A stretch of 64,000 nt of DNA. Origin: Balanoglossus misakiensis. Its lineage: Eukaryota; Hemichordata. Positions 54,565 through 64,000 of the stretch are shown one piece after another. Position numbers and translations under genes: made by a program. Each line of letters opens with the position of its first letter. The stretch's first letter is position 1. The DNA is taken from the NCBI GenBank assembly GCA_040954595.2, contig CM082597.2, positions 8,308,001-8,372,000 of the forward strand. Direction: 5' to 3'. Below the pieces are notes generated by a model, which searched no databases, was not told the origin of the DNA, and saw nothing but the letters and a program-made list of their open reading frames with translations.

Positions 54565-54765
54565 TTAAACCCAAGTATTTCTCATGTTTATCCATTTTTC
54601 ATCATCAAAAATTGCCTGTTTTTCCCGTACATTCATCAAGGAATACTACATAATGAAGATATAAGAAAGGTTTGGGCATTTGTAGCTACATGTACATGCA
54701 AGCAGTAAATATTGCCCGTAACACTTGAAATGATGCGCGGGTTTGTTTACGTTGCATTCCGTATA
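54565..54765. mobile_element. Partial TTAA MITE (family D), relative of 62339-62940
   Basis: TTAA then ACCCAAGTATTTCTCATG, followed by sequence complementary to the right 190 bp of the 62.3-kb element (for example AAATGATGCGCGGGTTTGTT). Only this end is preserved. Confidence 0.7.
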
Positions 54766-54808
54766 TCAACAGAGCTCATATTGTAAATTGTATGTAAATT
54801 GTATGTGT

Positions 54809-54907
54809 TAATGAAATAAGAGAACACGAAAATTAATACTCGCAAAACCGTGGCCTCTCTCGATATTGCGAAAATTTCAACTCCCGAAAATAAAGTGTTT
54901 TTCAGTA
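54809..54907. mobile_element. Palindromic MITE (family P), half copy
   Basis: Only the half ending GTGTTTTTCAGTA remains. It adjoins the family D fragment. Confidence 0.8.
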
Positions 54908-55005
54908 TGTCCGGACTGTGTTGTATGAATAGATGTGTGTAGTAGCTGTTGCTGACCAATTGCACAAGAAATCAAAGACTTTCGAAGCTTGTTGAAACGA
55001 CTTAC

Positions 55006-55166
55006 CCTGACATGAGGGACAGCACATATCTTCATCTTGGAATGGACCTGACAGCTGATTGGTTGACTGTTGACATTACCAGATGTACATGTACACTCAC
55101 TGCAGCTATCTAGTAATGATGGGAATACAGCACCATCTCTGTGATTTTCACCGCCGTATGTACAAC
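55006..55166 (-). pseudogene. VWC module exon with lost acceptor and a frameshift
   Basis: The frame CTYGGENHRDGAVFPSLL, CSECTC, then DMCCPSCQ is a whole VWC module. By comparison with 32204-32377 it should start GTTGT after an AG, but the dinucleotide here is AC (complement 55167-55168). CSECTC and DMCCPSC are in different frames, one base apart. The donor GTAAGT is good. Confidence 0.65.
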
Positions 55167-55283
55167 GTATAAAAAAAATGCACGTCACAATTAGTATTTT
55201 TATGGCCACTTTCACTTTTGGAGGTCAAGGCTATTCATGACAAGAAATATTCTATTGCCTACATATGTAAGATGCTAGAAAAG

Positions 55284-55625
55284 TTAAATGGCGATGATAT
55301 ACAAATGTACATGTGTGCCAAACCAGAATCTCTGGTGGCAAAATTTGTATACAATCAATGGCATGAGGCAGTGTGCTGTCCTAACAACAGACAAGGTGGT
55401 GGCGACCATAGTCTGTGTTGGAGATCGGGGAAAAGACAGCAAATTGGGTGGAAAAGGGACAAAAGCACAGTCTACTTAAACAGTGCACATGAAATATGGA
55501 AGGAAGTGAAGGCAGTCCACTATTTGAAAGTGTTGAATGCAAAATTTGCAGAACATTTGGATTGGATGTAATGTTTGTACACACAAAATTAAGCAGATGA
55601 GCATAAGATGATCGTCAAGCTTTAA
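55284..55625. mobile_element. TTAA MITE family B
   Basis: TTAA at 55284-55287 and 55622-55625. Shares ACAACAGACAAG, AGGCAGTCCACTATTTGAA and other blocks with 6980-7310 and 48002-48334. Confidence 0.8.
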
Positions 55626-55804
55626 ATGAAACCACCTTTAAGACTGAGACATTTAACAACTTCCTTGCAAATTACATGTAAGTCCAACCAACTGAACAAG
55701 TCCACCATAACACATCCAAAACATGTAAATTGGATCAGGCACACCATTAGTAACACTTGGACTAGTATTTTGATGAAAGGGTTAATTTTACTTTTGTGAC
55801 TTAC

Positions 55805-55898
55805 CATTACAATCTGGGCAACATTGATTTTGTATGACAATTGGATTGTTACATGACTCTGTACATGTGACAGTGGTACATGTTATCTGACCATCAAT
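55805..55898 (-). CDS. VWC second-half exon
   Basis: A 94-bp exon, acceptor CTCTTTAG and donor GTAAGTCA. It reads IDGQITCTTVTCTESC and NQCCPDCN. Phase 0 in and 1 out. Confidence 0.85.
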
Positions 55899-55993
55899 CT
55901 AAAGAGGAAAAATCACAAAGATCTTAGAACGGTTGTGTACAGTTTATATTTCACAAAGTTCTCCAACTTTGTTCTATGGTTGCTGCAAATGAC

Positions 55994-56204
55994 TACTGTA
56001 AAACACTTTATTTTCGCGAGTTGAAATTTTCGCAATATCGAGAGAGGCCACTGTTTCGCGAGTATTAATTTTCACGTTCTCTTATTTCATTCACTGCATC
56101 GTTATCTTTAAAAAAAATTACGCGACTTTTTATTTTCATGCTATTTTGGCTCTCGCATATTTCGCGTAAATTTATTGCTCACGAACATAACATGTTTTAC
56201 AGTA
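55994..56204. mobile_element. Palindromic MITE (family P), right parent of the chimera at 22138
   Basis: Ends TACTGTAAAACAC and CATGTTTTACAGTA. The right half and the following AACAGACATAGATATGAC are shared with 22.3 kb. Confidence 0.9.
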
Positions 56205-56457
56205 ATTTGTAGTAGAAAACAGACATAGATATGACTAAACTCCTGACCAGTAACCTTAAATTGTTTGAGGTATGTACGAGGTCAGATCTACATAGTCGAC
56301 ATCCAACACATTCTCAAAAAAGTGAAGTCTGCTCCAAGGGTTTGCATCAAGCAATCAGTTGCACCTTTTGTTTAATACACAGAAATGACTGAACTGTGAA
56401 GAATTTGACCAATCAGAAATCTTGTTAGATCTGTGCTGCTGCATTCTGTGTTCTTAC

Positions 56458-56652
56458 CTGACAAGTACAGCTCTGGCATGGATCATTCCTCTTAAACCAC
56501 GTCTGTCCAAATGGATAGATGATTCCGGAAGCATCTACACATCCCGGATGTTGGTTGCATGTCGGGCAGAATTGACCGGGCAGGAATGTCTGAAACTCGA
56601 TTGCACAGGGAAGTTTTGGATACAGTACAGATTCACATCCTATTTGTCCATC
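56458..56652 (-). CDS. VWC exon, duplicate of 22604-22798
   Basis: A 195-bp exon, phase 0-0. It differs from 22604-22798 by a few substitutions, one being PGQFCPTC where the other has PGQCCPTC, so one conserved cysteine is lost here. Confidence 0.8.
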
Positions 56653-57135
56653 CTGTAATTAAACAATTGCAGATTGCTACTAATGCAATAAGGACAACAT
56701 AAATAATTCTTTGTTTTGCGTCTTTCCATAAGGTACTATACTTATGCACAGTTGCACAATGATCACTTCACAGATGATGCTGAAATCATTGCAGACACAT
56801 GCATGGACGGAAGGACAGAAAAATTGACCTACTCTTTAAGTTCCCGCATTCCAAAGCATGAACTAACAACACAATTAAATTTTGGAAGTCAACTGCTGTG
56901 GCTGAAATACATTAATATCAGATGGAACTACAGACTGAAGTAAAAATCATAATGACTATACAACTGCCATTGAAGAATGCAATAAGGCCAACATAAATAA
57001 ATTATTTGTTTTGCGTCTATTCATAAGGTACTATACTAATGCCAAGTTGCACAATGATCACTTCACAGATGATGCTGAAATCATTGTGGATGTACATGTG
57101 CATGGATGGAAGGACAGACAGACCTCTATAGGGGG

Positions 57136-57219
57136 AACACCAACAAATTGTACAGTTCTGATTGGCTGGTTTAAATGTCTCACCACTTTGAAATTCATTA
57201 CCATCAAAGAAACAACTTG
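57136..57219 (-). pseudogene. VWC first-half exon without splice donor
   Basis: Matches 23317-23402 up to CTICWC, but the intron start has been removed by a 37-bp deletion between AAC repeats. Reading continues into intron sequence. Confidence 0.8.
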
Positions 57220-57331
57220 CTGGGAATATACAATAAAAAAGATAACATTGCAACATAATCAGCAAATGATAGACATAATGGTTAGAAATACTGTATAGTA
57301 CAAAATTGAACTCCAATGTACATTGATCACA

Positions 57332-57525
57332 TACTGTAAAACACTTTATTTTCGCGAGCAATAAATTTTCGCCAAAATAGTGTGAAAATAAAAAGTCGCA
57401 TAATTTTTTTAAGGATAACGATGCAGTGAATGAAATAAGAGAACGTGAAAATTAATACTCGCGAAACAGTGGCCTCTCTCGATATTGCAAAAATTTCAAC
57501 TCTCGAAAATTAAGTGTTTTACAGT
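57332..57525. mobile_element. Palindromic MITE (family P)
   Basis: Counterpart of 23515-23707. Confidence 0.9.
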
Positions 57526-57640
57526 TGTAATGCCATGTTTGAACACTTTATCGATGCCCGATTGTGGCTGTATGTAGCGATTCGAAAACATATACATGAA
57601 CATCCATACAAACAGTACGCAGCTACCGTGGTATGTCGGA

Positions 57641-57723
57641 CAATGTGGACAGCATTCACCCACAATTTGTTCTGTATATTGGCATGGCAATACATGGCAC
57701 TGAGTACATGTGATAACATTATT
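57641..57723 (-). pseudogene. VWC second-half exon cut by a rearrangement
   Basis: Matches 32876-32963 from the acceptor through GECCPHC, then breaks into sequence related to the MITE at 25.2 kb instead of a donor. Confidence 0.75.
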
Positions 57724-58055
57724 CTGAAATACAACATGACAATTATGGAGAACAAATGAAGTCATTGTGAATAACAATGCATAATGGGATGCAGGTCTAA
57801 TGTGTCTAAATAATTGATCCAGAAATCAATAAAAGACAATTTCACAGTTTTATATGTATAACTTCATGAATAATATTTTAAAGCACATTTTATTTTTCAA
57901 TACGCTACATAGTAAAACCTTTATAGCTGAGATGCATTGTGGATCCTTTGGTAACACAGCAGAAAGGCGCTCATACAAGGGTAAGACTCTTCTCCTATAT
58001 AACCTTTGGTCTCAAGTCAGTTCAGATCAACTACACAATATGTGAGCATATGATA

Positions 58056-58267
58056 TACTGTAAAACACTTTATTTTCGCGAGTTGAAATCTTTGCGATAT
58101 TGAGAAAGGCCACTGTTTTCAGAGTATTAATTTTTGTGTTCTCTTATTTCATTCACTGCATCGTTATCTTCAAAAACAATTTACGCGACTTTTCACTTTC
58201 ACGCCATTTTGGCTCTCGCGTTTTTCGCGAAAATTTTTTGCTCGTGAAAATAATGTGTTTTACAGTA
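58056..58267. mobile_element. Palindromic MITE (family P)
   Basis: Counterpart of 33781-33992. Confidence 0.9.
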
Positions 58268-58303
58268 TACACAATGTGTATGAGTAACATCAATTCTCCT
58301 TAC

Positions 58304-58390
58304 CTGACATGTACAATTAGTACACTCATCAAGAATCCATGTATCACCAGATGAATAATTATGTAAAATCATGTGGTTGAAAATAACACC
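58304..58390 (-). pseudogene. VWC first-half exon with a 4-bp insertion
   Basis: Duplicate of 34030-34112 with AATT added inside (GATGAAT[AATT]ATG on the plus strand). The frame meets TAA after ten codons. Confidence 0.8.
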
Positions 58391-58715
58391 CTGTAACAAA
58401 CCAATTCAAACTTTCATTATAGTCCAGTAATCTTTATGATGACTTTGAGTATAGTCCTATTGTAAGGTTATTTTATTGTCATTGTAGAAATGACTGTATC
58501 AACTGAGCAATATGCTTCAGTATTTGTCCTCGACGCTGCGCATCTCAGACAATACCTCCACTGCACTGTACGATGTACTCGGACATAAACCCTGGTACTT
58601 TATGAATAACCTTACATTATTTAGGACCATTTATTTCATTTGAATCAAACAGAGTCTAAACTTAGCCATACAATATTAAGCATACATGTACATAAATGCC
58701 AAATGACATCAATAC

Positions 58716-58850
58716 CTTCTATTGGTTGACATGTTATTCCATCTGTCCTCAACACGAAGCCATCCAGACATCGACGCATAAATGAACCTCTTGAATTAAT
58801 GCATTCTTGCTCACACACCTGTAAACCTTCTATATCACATTCATTGATGT
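58716..58850 (-). CDS. Calcium-binding EGF exon, cysteine replaced
   Basis: Duplicate of 34438-34572, reading NSRGSFMRRCLDGF: the fourth cysteine is Arg (TGT to CGT). This would leave an unpaired cysteine in the EGF fold. Splice sites and length are unchanged. Confidence 0.8.
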
Positions 58851-59390
58851 CTGAAATACAACACAAATCAAAGTTACTTGCATGAAGCCAGAAGATACAA
58901 ATTATACTTTTGAAGCAGTTTCGTTTCCCTGTTTCTTTCAAGACTTTTGATTAAACAAGCCTTTGTAACAAGTTTTTGTAGACTATGCAGTCGTTTTAAA
59001 GGTATACAGTCACCTCCAATTTACATACGCCCATACAATCTTTTCATTCAATGGTTCAAGATAACAAAAAATACAAAATGTTGACATCATGAACATTCAT
59101 AACAATCCCGTGGTCACTGTGTTTGTTGGTGCAACCTCCGCTACTTGTACTTCATTTAAAATAACATATGACACAGTAATAGGGTGCACTATGCACACAA
59201 CAGGCACAGCTGTACTGTGCAGAGAGTCTAAGATGTTTGATGTAAATGACACATCAGCTGGTAACCATGATTAATCGTTGATCAAAAGTTCCTCACTGAT
59301 TTGCTAGAAGGACAGAAACTTTGCAAAGGACTTATCAAATCTGCTGGGAAGTTGACATCACAAGTCGCCAACAACAAAAACAAAACTTAC

Positions 59391-59474
59391 CCTCATCACA
59401 CAAATCACCCGTGTAACCAGCAAAGCATTCACATTCTCCACCATTGCAGATACCATTTTCACATAAACACACAC
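59391..59474 (-). CDS. EGF exon, duplicate of 35113-35196
   Basis: An 84-bp exon, identical at the protein level to its counterpart, with intact splice sites. Confidence 0.85.
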
Positions 59475-59847
59475 CTGAGAAGGACAATAAACACATAAAC
59501 AAAGTAAAACAAACAACAGAATGCGATGATCATGGTGATATACAATCCAGGTGGTGTCATTTTTTTTCTATCGATAACCAAAGGCCTTACCCCTTGAAAC
59601 TGATTTTTCAAAGATCTTCATAAATGCTCGCATGTCATGCGACCATTGTACACTGTATACGATCAGATTCCCCTACATCTAAAAATATACACTTTTTAGA
59701 GTTTTTGTATAGTTGTTCTACGTCCTTTTAGAGTTACATGTGCCAAGATAATTTGCATAAATTCTCAGGTACTTTGCATATTCTAACTCTATGAACACAT
59801 TTCCTGCTACATTGACTTTCTCACTTTGCATAAAGTGTGATATTTAC

Positions 59848-59943
59848 ATTTGGAGCAGTCATCTCCACTAAAGCCCACCTGACAGTTGCAGTATCCTTGG
59901 AAACATATTCCATCATTCTTGCAGTCTGGGATGCAAGGAATCT
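59848..59943 (-). CDS. EGF exon, duplicate of 35579-35674
   Basis: A 96-bp exon. One substitution changes QEGF to QVGF. All cysteines and splice sites are kept. Confidence 0.85.
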
Positions 59944-60401
59944 CTGTAAAAACAATCAAAACACATTCAAAAGATGTCTGATGAAATCATACTTTATCAG
60001 GTAATACTTAATTCTCCACATACAAATATCACAGAATCAGAATATTTGATATTTTGATACACAATATCATTATTCTATAGCACCATTTACTGTAAAATAA
60101 CCAGTTAACAAAATGCATCATGGGCAAAATGTTGACTTAACATTGTCATTAGCATTAGAGTTTTGAACAGCGATCCATCATGTGTTTCAAGTGACATTTC
60201 AATGGTCAAAGCTTTGTTGTTGCAATATGCATACACAACTTATGAAAGTTTTCACCTTTTTGATGACAAGACCAAAACATTCAAAGTCCCAGTTGCTCTA
60301 ACTTTTTGCTATTTTTTTCACAGTATTTACAACTTGCATCATAGGGAGTTTGTTTTGATGCCCTACCCACTGTTTCACCCAATACCTGTGTATCTGTGTC
60401 A

Positions 60402-60609
60402 TACTGTAAAACACTTTATTTTCGCGAGTCGAAATTTTCACGATATCGAGAGAGGCCACTGTTTCGCGAGTATTAATTTTTGTGTTTCATTTCATTCACT
60501 GCATTGTTATCTTCAAAACAATTTACGCGACTTTTTATTTTCACGCTATTTTGGCTCTCGCGTATTTCGCGTAAATTTATTGCTCGCGAAAATAAAGTGT
60601 TTTACAGTA
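60402..60609. mobile_element. Palindromic MITE (family P)
   Basis: Counterpart of 36133-36340. Confidence 0.9.
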
Positions 60610-60936
60610 GTTAAAAGTATACAATGTATGCAAATTTAGCCACAGTTACCATGGAAAGTTGAGACATGGCCAATCAGAGATTTTGCCTACACACTTTTTA
60701 CCACTTAAGGGTATATTTCACACCACTTCTGTACCTTGCATTGTTGACGAATTATTGTTTTCAAACTTTATTACAACAATGTGCTCTCCGCCATGAATGT
60801 GCACCTTTAACCCTTTCACCACATGGTTTGATCCAAAGCCACTGTTTCCTATGACAAAGATGGACCTCAATACAGGGATACAGGGGTGAGAGGGTTTAAA
60901 CATCTGGCAAATATAGTCTAGTAAATATAGGGCTAG

Positions 60937-61533
60937 ACCCACCACAAATTGCAACAGAATTTTTTTCTTCAGAATATACTTTGGAGAGGTGTCTAGAACA
61001 ACATATTAAAAATGCACCCGAATCCACATTGTGGAAATATGTCTAATTTGCATAAATTTAATATTAGAGATTTTGGGGCCAAATATCTAGAAACAAACGT
61101 TTTTTCCATGATTTTAAAGTTTAAAAACTAGTTCATGTTCATGACAAAACATTTAGGAATACTGTCTGCCATATGTCATAGAGGTAGTTTTGAATAAAAA
61201 AAATACTAGAATTGCTTGCGTATTACCCGATATACTGCCCAAATATGTTTTTTTAGGAATACTGTTCACCATATTGAATTTATGCAAATTATGAAAACTG
61301 CCCATGTCAAATATTATTTCAAAATGGTTCTTCATGCACATGAAATATTTTTAAACTTTAAAATCATGGGAAAATCATGCTTATTTCTTGATATTTGGCC
61401 CAAAAATTATTAAATTTATGCAAATTAGACATATTTCCACAAGGTGGATTCGGGTGCATTTTTGATATGTTGTTCTAGACACCTCTCCGAAATATATTCT
61501 GAAAAAAAAATTATGTTGCAATTTGTGGTGGGT
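60937..61533. mobile_element. 600-bp foldback element, duplicate
   Basis: Counterpart of 36669-37265, with the same inverted arms. Confidence 0.85.
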
Positions 61534-61597
61534 TTGGTGCCCAAATCTTGTAGATTTACTAGACTAATAGGTGATCGTAATATTGATTTGTACTCAC

Positions 61598-61774
61598 CAC
61601 AGGACGATTTCTCCAGTCCAGCACAATCCCCTTCCTCCTGGCTTCATAGGCATAGGCAAACAATACATCACATAGACACTTTTCATGCACAGGACATGCA
61701 CACATATCAGACAAACACAATTCATAGAACGGAGCTGGGTTTACTACACCATGGGCTGGCCGAAATAATGGCCC
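61598..61774 (-). CDS. C8 domain exon, duplicate
   Basis: A 177-bp exon, phase 0-0, identical in protein to 37337-37513 except that the final codon is Val instead of Glu. Splice sites intact. Confidence 0.85.
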
Positions 61775-61826
61775 CTGTGTAAAACCAAACAAAAATAACA
61801 ACGGATCATTTACAATGAGAAACTGT

Positions 61827-61956
61827 TTAAAGGTATACGGTCACCTATGGAAAGTTAGCAATAGTTACCATGGTAAATTGAGAATTAGCCAATCACACAT
61901 TTTCAGTGGGTTGCACACGCGAAAAAAAAGAGCCCCACCATATGTTCTCAAATATG
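61827..61956. mobile_element. TTAA MITE family C, duplicate
   Basis: Counterpart of 37567-37697, again joined to a family P copy. Confidence 0.6.
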
Positions 61957-62135
61957 CCATTTCGCGATATTGAGAGAGACCACTGTTTAGCGAGTATTAA
62001 TTTTCGTGTTCTCTTATTTCATTCACTGCATTGTTATCTTCAAAAAAAAATATGCAACTTTTTATTTTCATGCTATTTTAGCTCTCGTGTATTTCGCAAA
62101 AAATTATTGCTCGCAAATATAAAGTGTTTTACAGT
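61957..62135. mobile_element. Palindromic MITE (family P), left end missing
   Basis: Counterpart of 37697-37875, with the same missing end. Confidence 0.85.
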
Positions 62136-62338
62136 AGTATTACTAATACATATACACTGTTTTTACTCTAAAACGCTCAAAGTAGAAAAATAGGCATGAG
62201 GAAAAGAGAGACAGCAAGACAGATGTTTGAAGTCTCTTAATTTTCCAGAATTGCCCTGTTTCCTGCAGTGACTTTCCAAGGAATTTCAGAGTTTGGATTG
62301 AAAATTGATAATACTATTACTAATGTTTCAGGAGTTAA

Positions 62339-62940
62339 AGCCTCAGTATTTCTCGTGGGGGCAACATTTTGTTTGAAACGGCATCTATAATTTCGAAAAG
62401 TAGATGATAATTGATACTGAATCGAACAGTCATCATCCCCAGCTCTGCTCATAAACTCATACAATTTACAATATAACGAGTGAAGAATGACTTTCTGTCC
62501 GGACAGAAAGTCATGTGAGTCAGGCTCCTGTTGACACACGTGACTAGTGCGCATGCGCACTCAAATGTGAATCTATGCGGAAGAGGTTTGGTCGCCCCAA
62601 ATCAAGCGACTCAGCGAAGAAATGCGCACTAATTCGGCGAAATTTTGGGAAGATAACTTTATGGGAGAAATCAGTCGATGGAACCAGATCAAATCCGAAA
62701 ATGGTCTGACCATCAAATGTCAAAGTGGCACGTTTGCTGATCGACATGTACAACATTTCCGTTGTAAACAAACCCGCGCATCATTTCAAGTGTTACGGGA
62801 AATATTTACAGCTTGCACGTAGCTACAGTTGCCCAAACCTTTCTTCTATCTTCATTATGTAGTATTCCATGATGAATGTACAGGAAAAACAGGCATTTTT
62901 CGATGATGAAAAATGGATACACACGAGAAATACTGGGGCT
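62339..62940. mobile_element. 602-bp TTAA MITE (family D) with an empty paralogous site
   Basis: TTAA at 62335-62338 and 62941-62944; 19-bp ends AGCCTCAGTATTTCTCGTG and CACGAGAAATACTGGGGCT differ by one base. The duplicate locus reads GGAGTTAACACTG with a single TTAA at 38075-38078, the site before insertion. No transposase; probably moved by a piggyBac-type enzyme. Confidence 0.93.
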
Positions 62941-62987
62941 TTAACACTGTACGAACCCTGATGCGTATATTGAAGACAGACTCTCAC

Positions 62988-63155
<168 letters not shown>

Positions 63156-63210
63156 CTGTCATGTTACAATGTAAAACAAGTATGTTGATATAAATCAGGT
63201 TATATGTCCA

Positions 63211-63533
63211 TTAAAGCCCTTATAGCTGCCAAATTTCACATATTTTTTCGACACTAAAATACTTCAAATATGTTCCCTGAGCAGAGCTGGTGTAAGAATT
63301 AACACCTCTCCGCAACCCACTGTCTATGGGGCCGAGCCTCAGCGCCTATACATAAACTTTGTGTGTGTGGACCCAAGCGACTGAAAGGATAATGCTTTGT
63401 GTGTACCATAGGCAAATAGTGTCTCAATTTTTTCCCTGTCTGAACCTGGTATATGTCAGCCCTTTGAATGTGGTGGTTACATGTTTTAAGTTGGCTAAAC
63501 AATGCAGACATATCTAGGTATAAAAAGGGTTAA
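63211..63533. mobile_element. MITE related to 25136-25462, duplicate
   Basis: Counterpart of 38347-38667. Confidence 0.5.
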
Positions 63534-63560
63534 GTTCGACCTAAAATTTGATTGACTTAC

Positions 63561-63857
63561 CTATTTTTTGTATTCTTAGATCTGGTTCCTGCAAGTAAGG
63601 TAATTCTACCAGGCCTCCATTGACACTTACTGTCAAATCTGGCATTAGGTTGATCACCCAATCAACTAGTCTGATCTGAATGACTTGTGTCCAGGCAACA
63701 GCAAAGGTACTCTTGCCATCATTCTGAACTATAATCTTAAAGTTATTCTGATAACAATCTTGTGATAAGACATAGGTACATGTCCCTTGGAAGGAGAAGA
63801 ATTTCCCATCATATGTCCGGTAGTGAGGATCTCCAAATACAATACACGAGGCAGATT
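63561..63857 (-). CDS. VWD domain exon 1, duplicate
   Basis: A 297-bp exon almost identical to 38695-38991. One residue differs (FAVAWTQ against FAVDWTQ). GDPHYRTYDG and QGTCTYV are kept, and the splice sites are intact. Confidence 0.88.
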
Positions 63858-63884
63858 CTGTAAAAAGACGGAATGCAGAAAGAC

Positions 63885-64000
63885 TTAAAGGCATACGCCC
63901 ATATATGGCTGAAATGTCGTATTTGAGCGTTCTATAGAACACATGGTGGCACTCTTTTTTACGCGTGTGCCACTCACTGAAAATCTGTGATTGGTAGCTA
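63885..64000. mobile_element. TTAA MITE family C, cut by the window end
   Basis: Counterpart of 39019-39190; only the first 116 bp are inside the window. Confidence 0.6.

Noticed and set aside
22138-62135. Regularly recurring 200-bp palindromes resembling a spaced repeat array
   Set aside because: Spacing is irregular, the copies are whole MITEs in both orientations, and the genome is eukaryotic; not a CRISPR array.

Overview
This is animal nuclear DNA: AT-rich, with many short GT-AG exons, long introns and dense transposable elements. The host exons encode von Willebrand C (VWC), von Willebrand D (VWD), C8 and EGF modules in the style of kielin/chordin-like (KCP) and crossveinless-2/BMPER proteins. 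The transposon content (MULE, DIRS, Rex/CR1-like LINE, LTR element with very short LTRs, TTAA-flanked MITEs) fits a marine invertebrate, possibly an invertebrate deuterostome. I cannot name the species from the sequence.

Layout. 1-2.9 kb: a Harbinger-type transposase remnant between long inverted arms. 2.9-5.5 kb: no gene seen. 6.2-7.9 kb: two minus-strand exons of a glutamine-rich protein, both with stop codons. 9.7-10.4 kb: two minus-strand calcium-binding EGF exons, each with a stop. 10.66-21.86 kb: an 11.2-kb MULE-type DNA transposon with about 620-bp terminal inverted repeats. It carries a plus-strand transposase gene of many exons whose 5' part is an array of RanBP2/NZF zinc fingers; a LINE is inserted in the catalytic exon. 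21.9-64 kb: a minus-strand array of VWC, VWD, C8 and EGF exons. This array is partly duplicated (about 33.5-39.2 kb matches 57.7-64 kb, and 21.9-23.7 kb matches parts of 51.6-57.5 kb). It is interrupted by a 1.2-kb foldback element (23.8-25.0 kb), a complete DIRS retrotransposon (25.5-31.15 kb) and an LTR retrotransposon (42.4-47.96 kb) nested inside a MITE.

Read on the minus strand, the array runs VWD - C8 - EGF x3 - VWC... - VWD - C8 - EGF x3 - VWC..., so the window holds the end of one unit, one whole unit and the start of another. Whether these are separate tandem genes or one giant gene cannot be settled here. Splice phases agree at most junctions, so the exon model is well supported. 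Both duplicated segments also carry disabling changes: frameshifts, lost splice donors, a lost EGF cysteine and a nonsense codon. The DIRS reading frames stay open over almost 5 kb, which argues against general sequencing error.

The MITEs have shaped the locus. At least 14 copies of one palindromic MITE lie in the introns, and the copy at 22.1 kb is a chimera of the two at 51.9 and 56.0 kb. That marks a MITE-MITE recombination that removed about 4 kb of VWC exons. The least familiar object in the window is the MULE with ubiquitin-binding-style NZF fingers.
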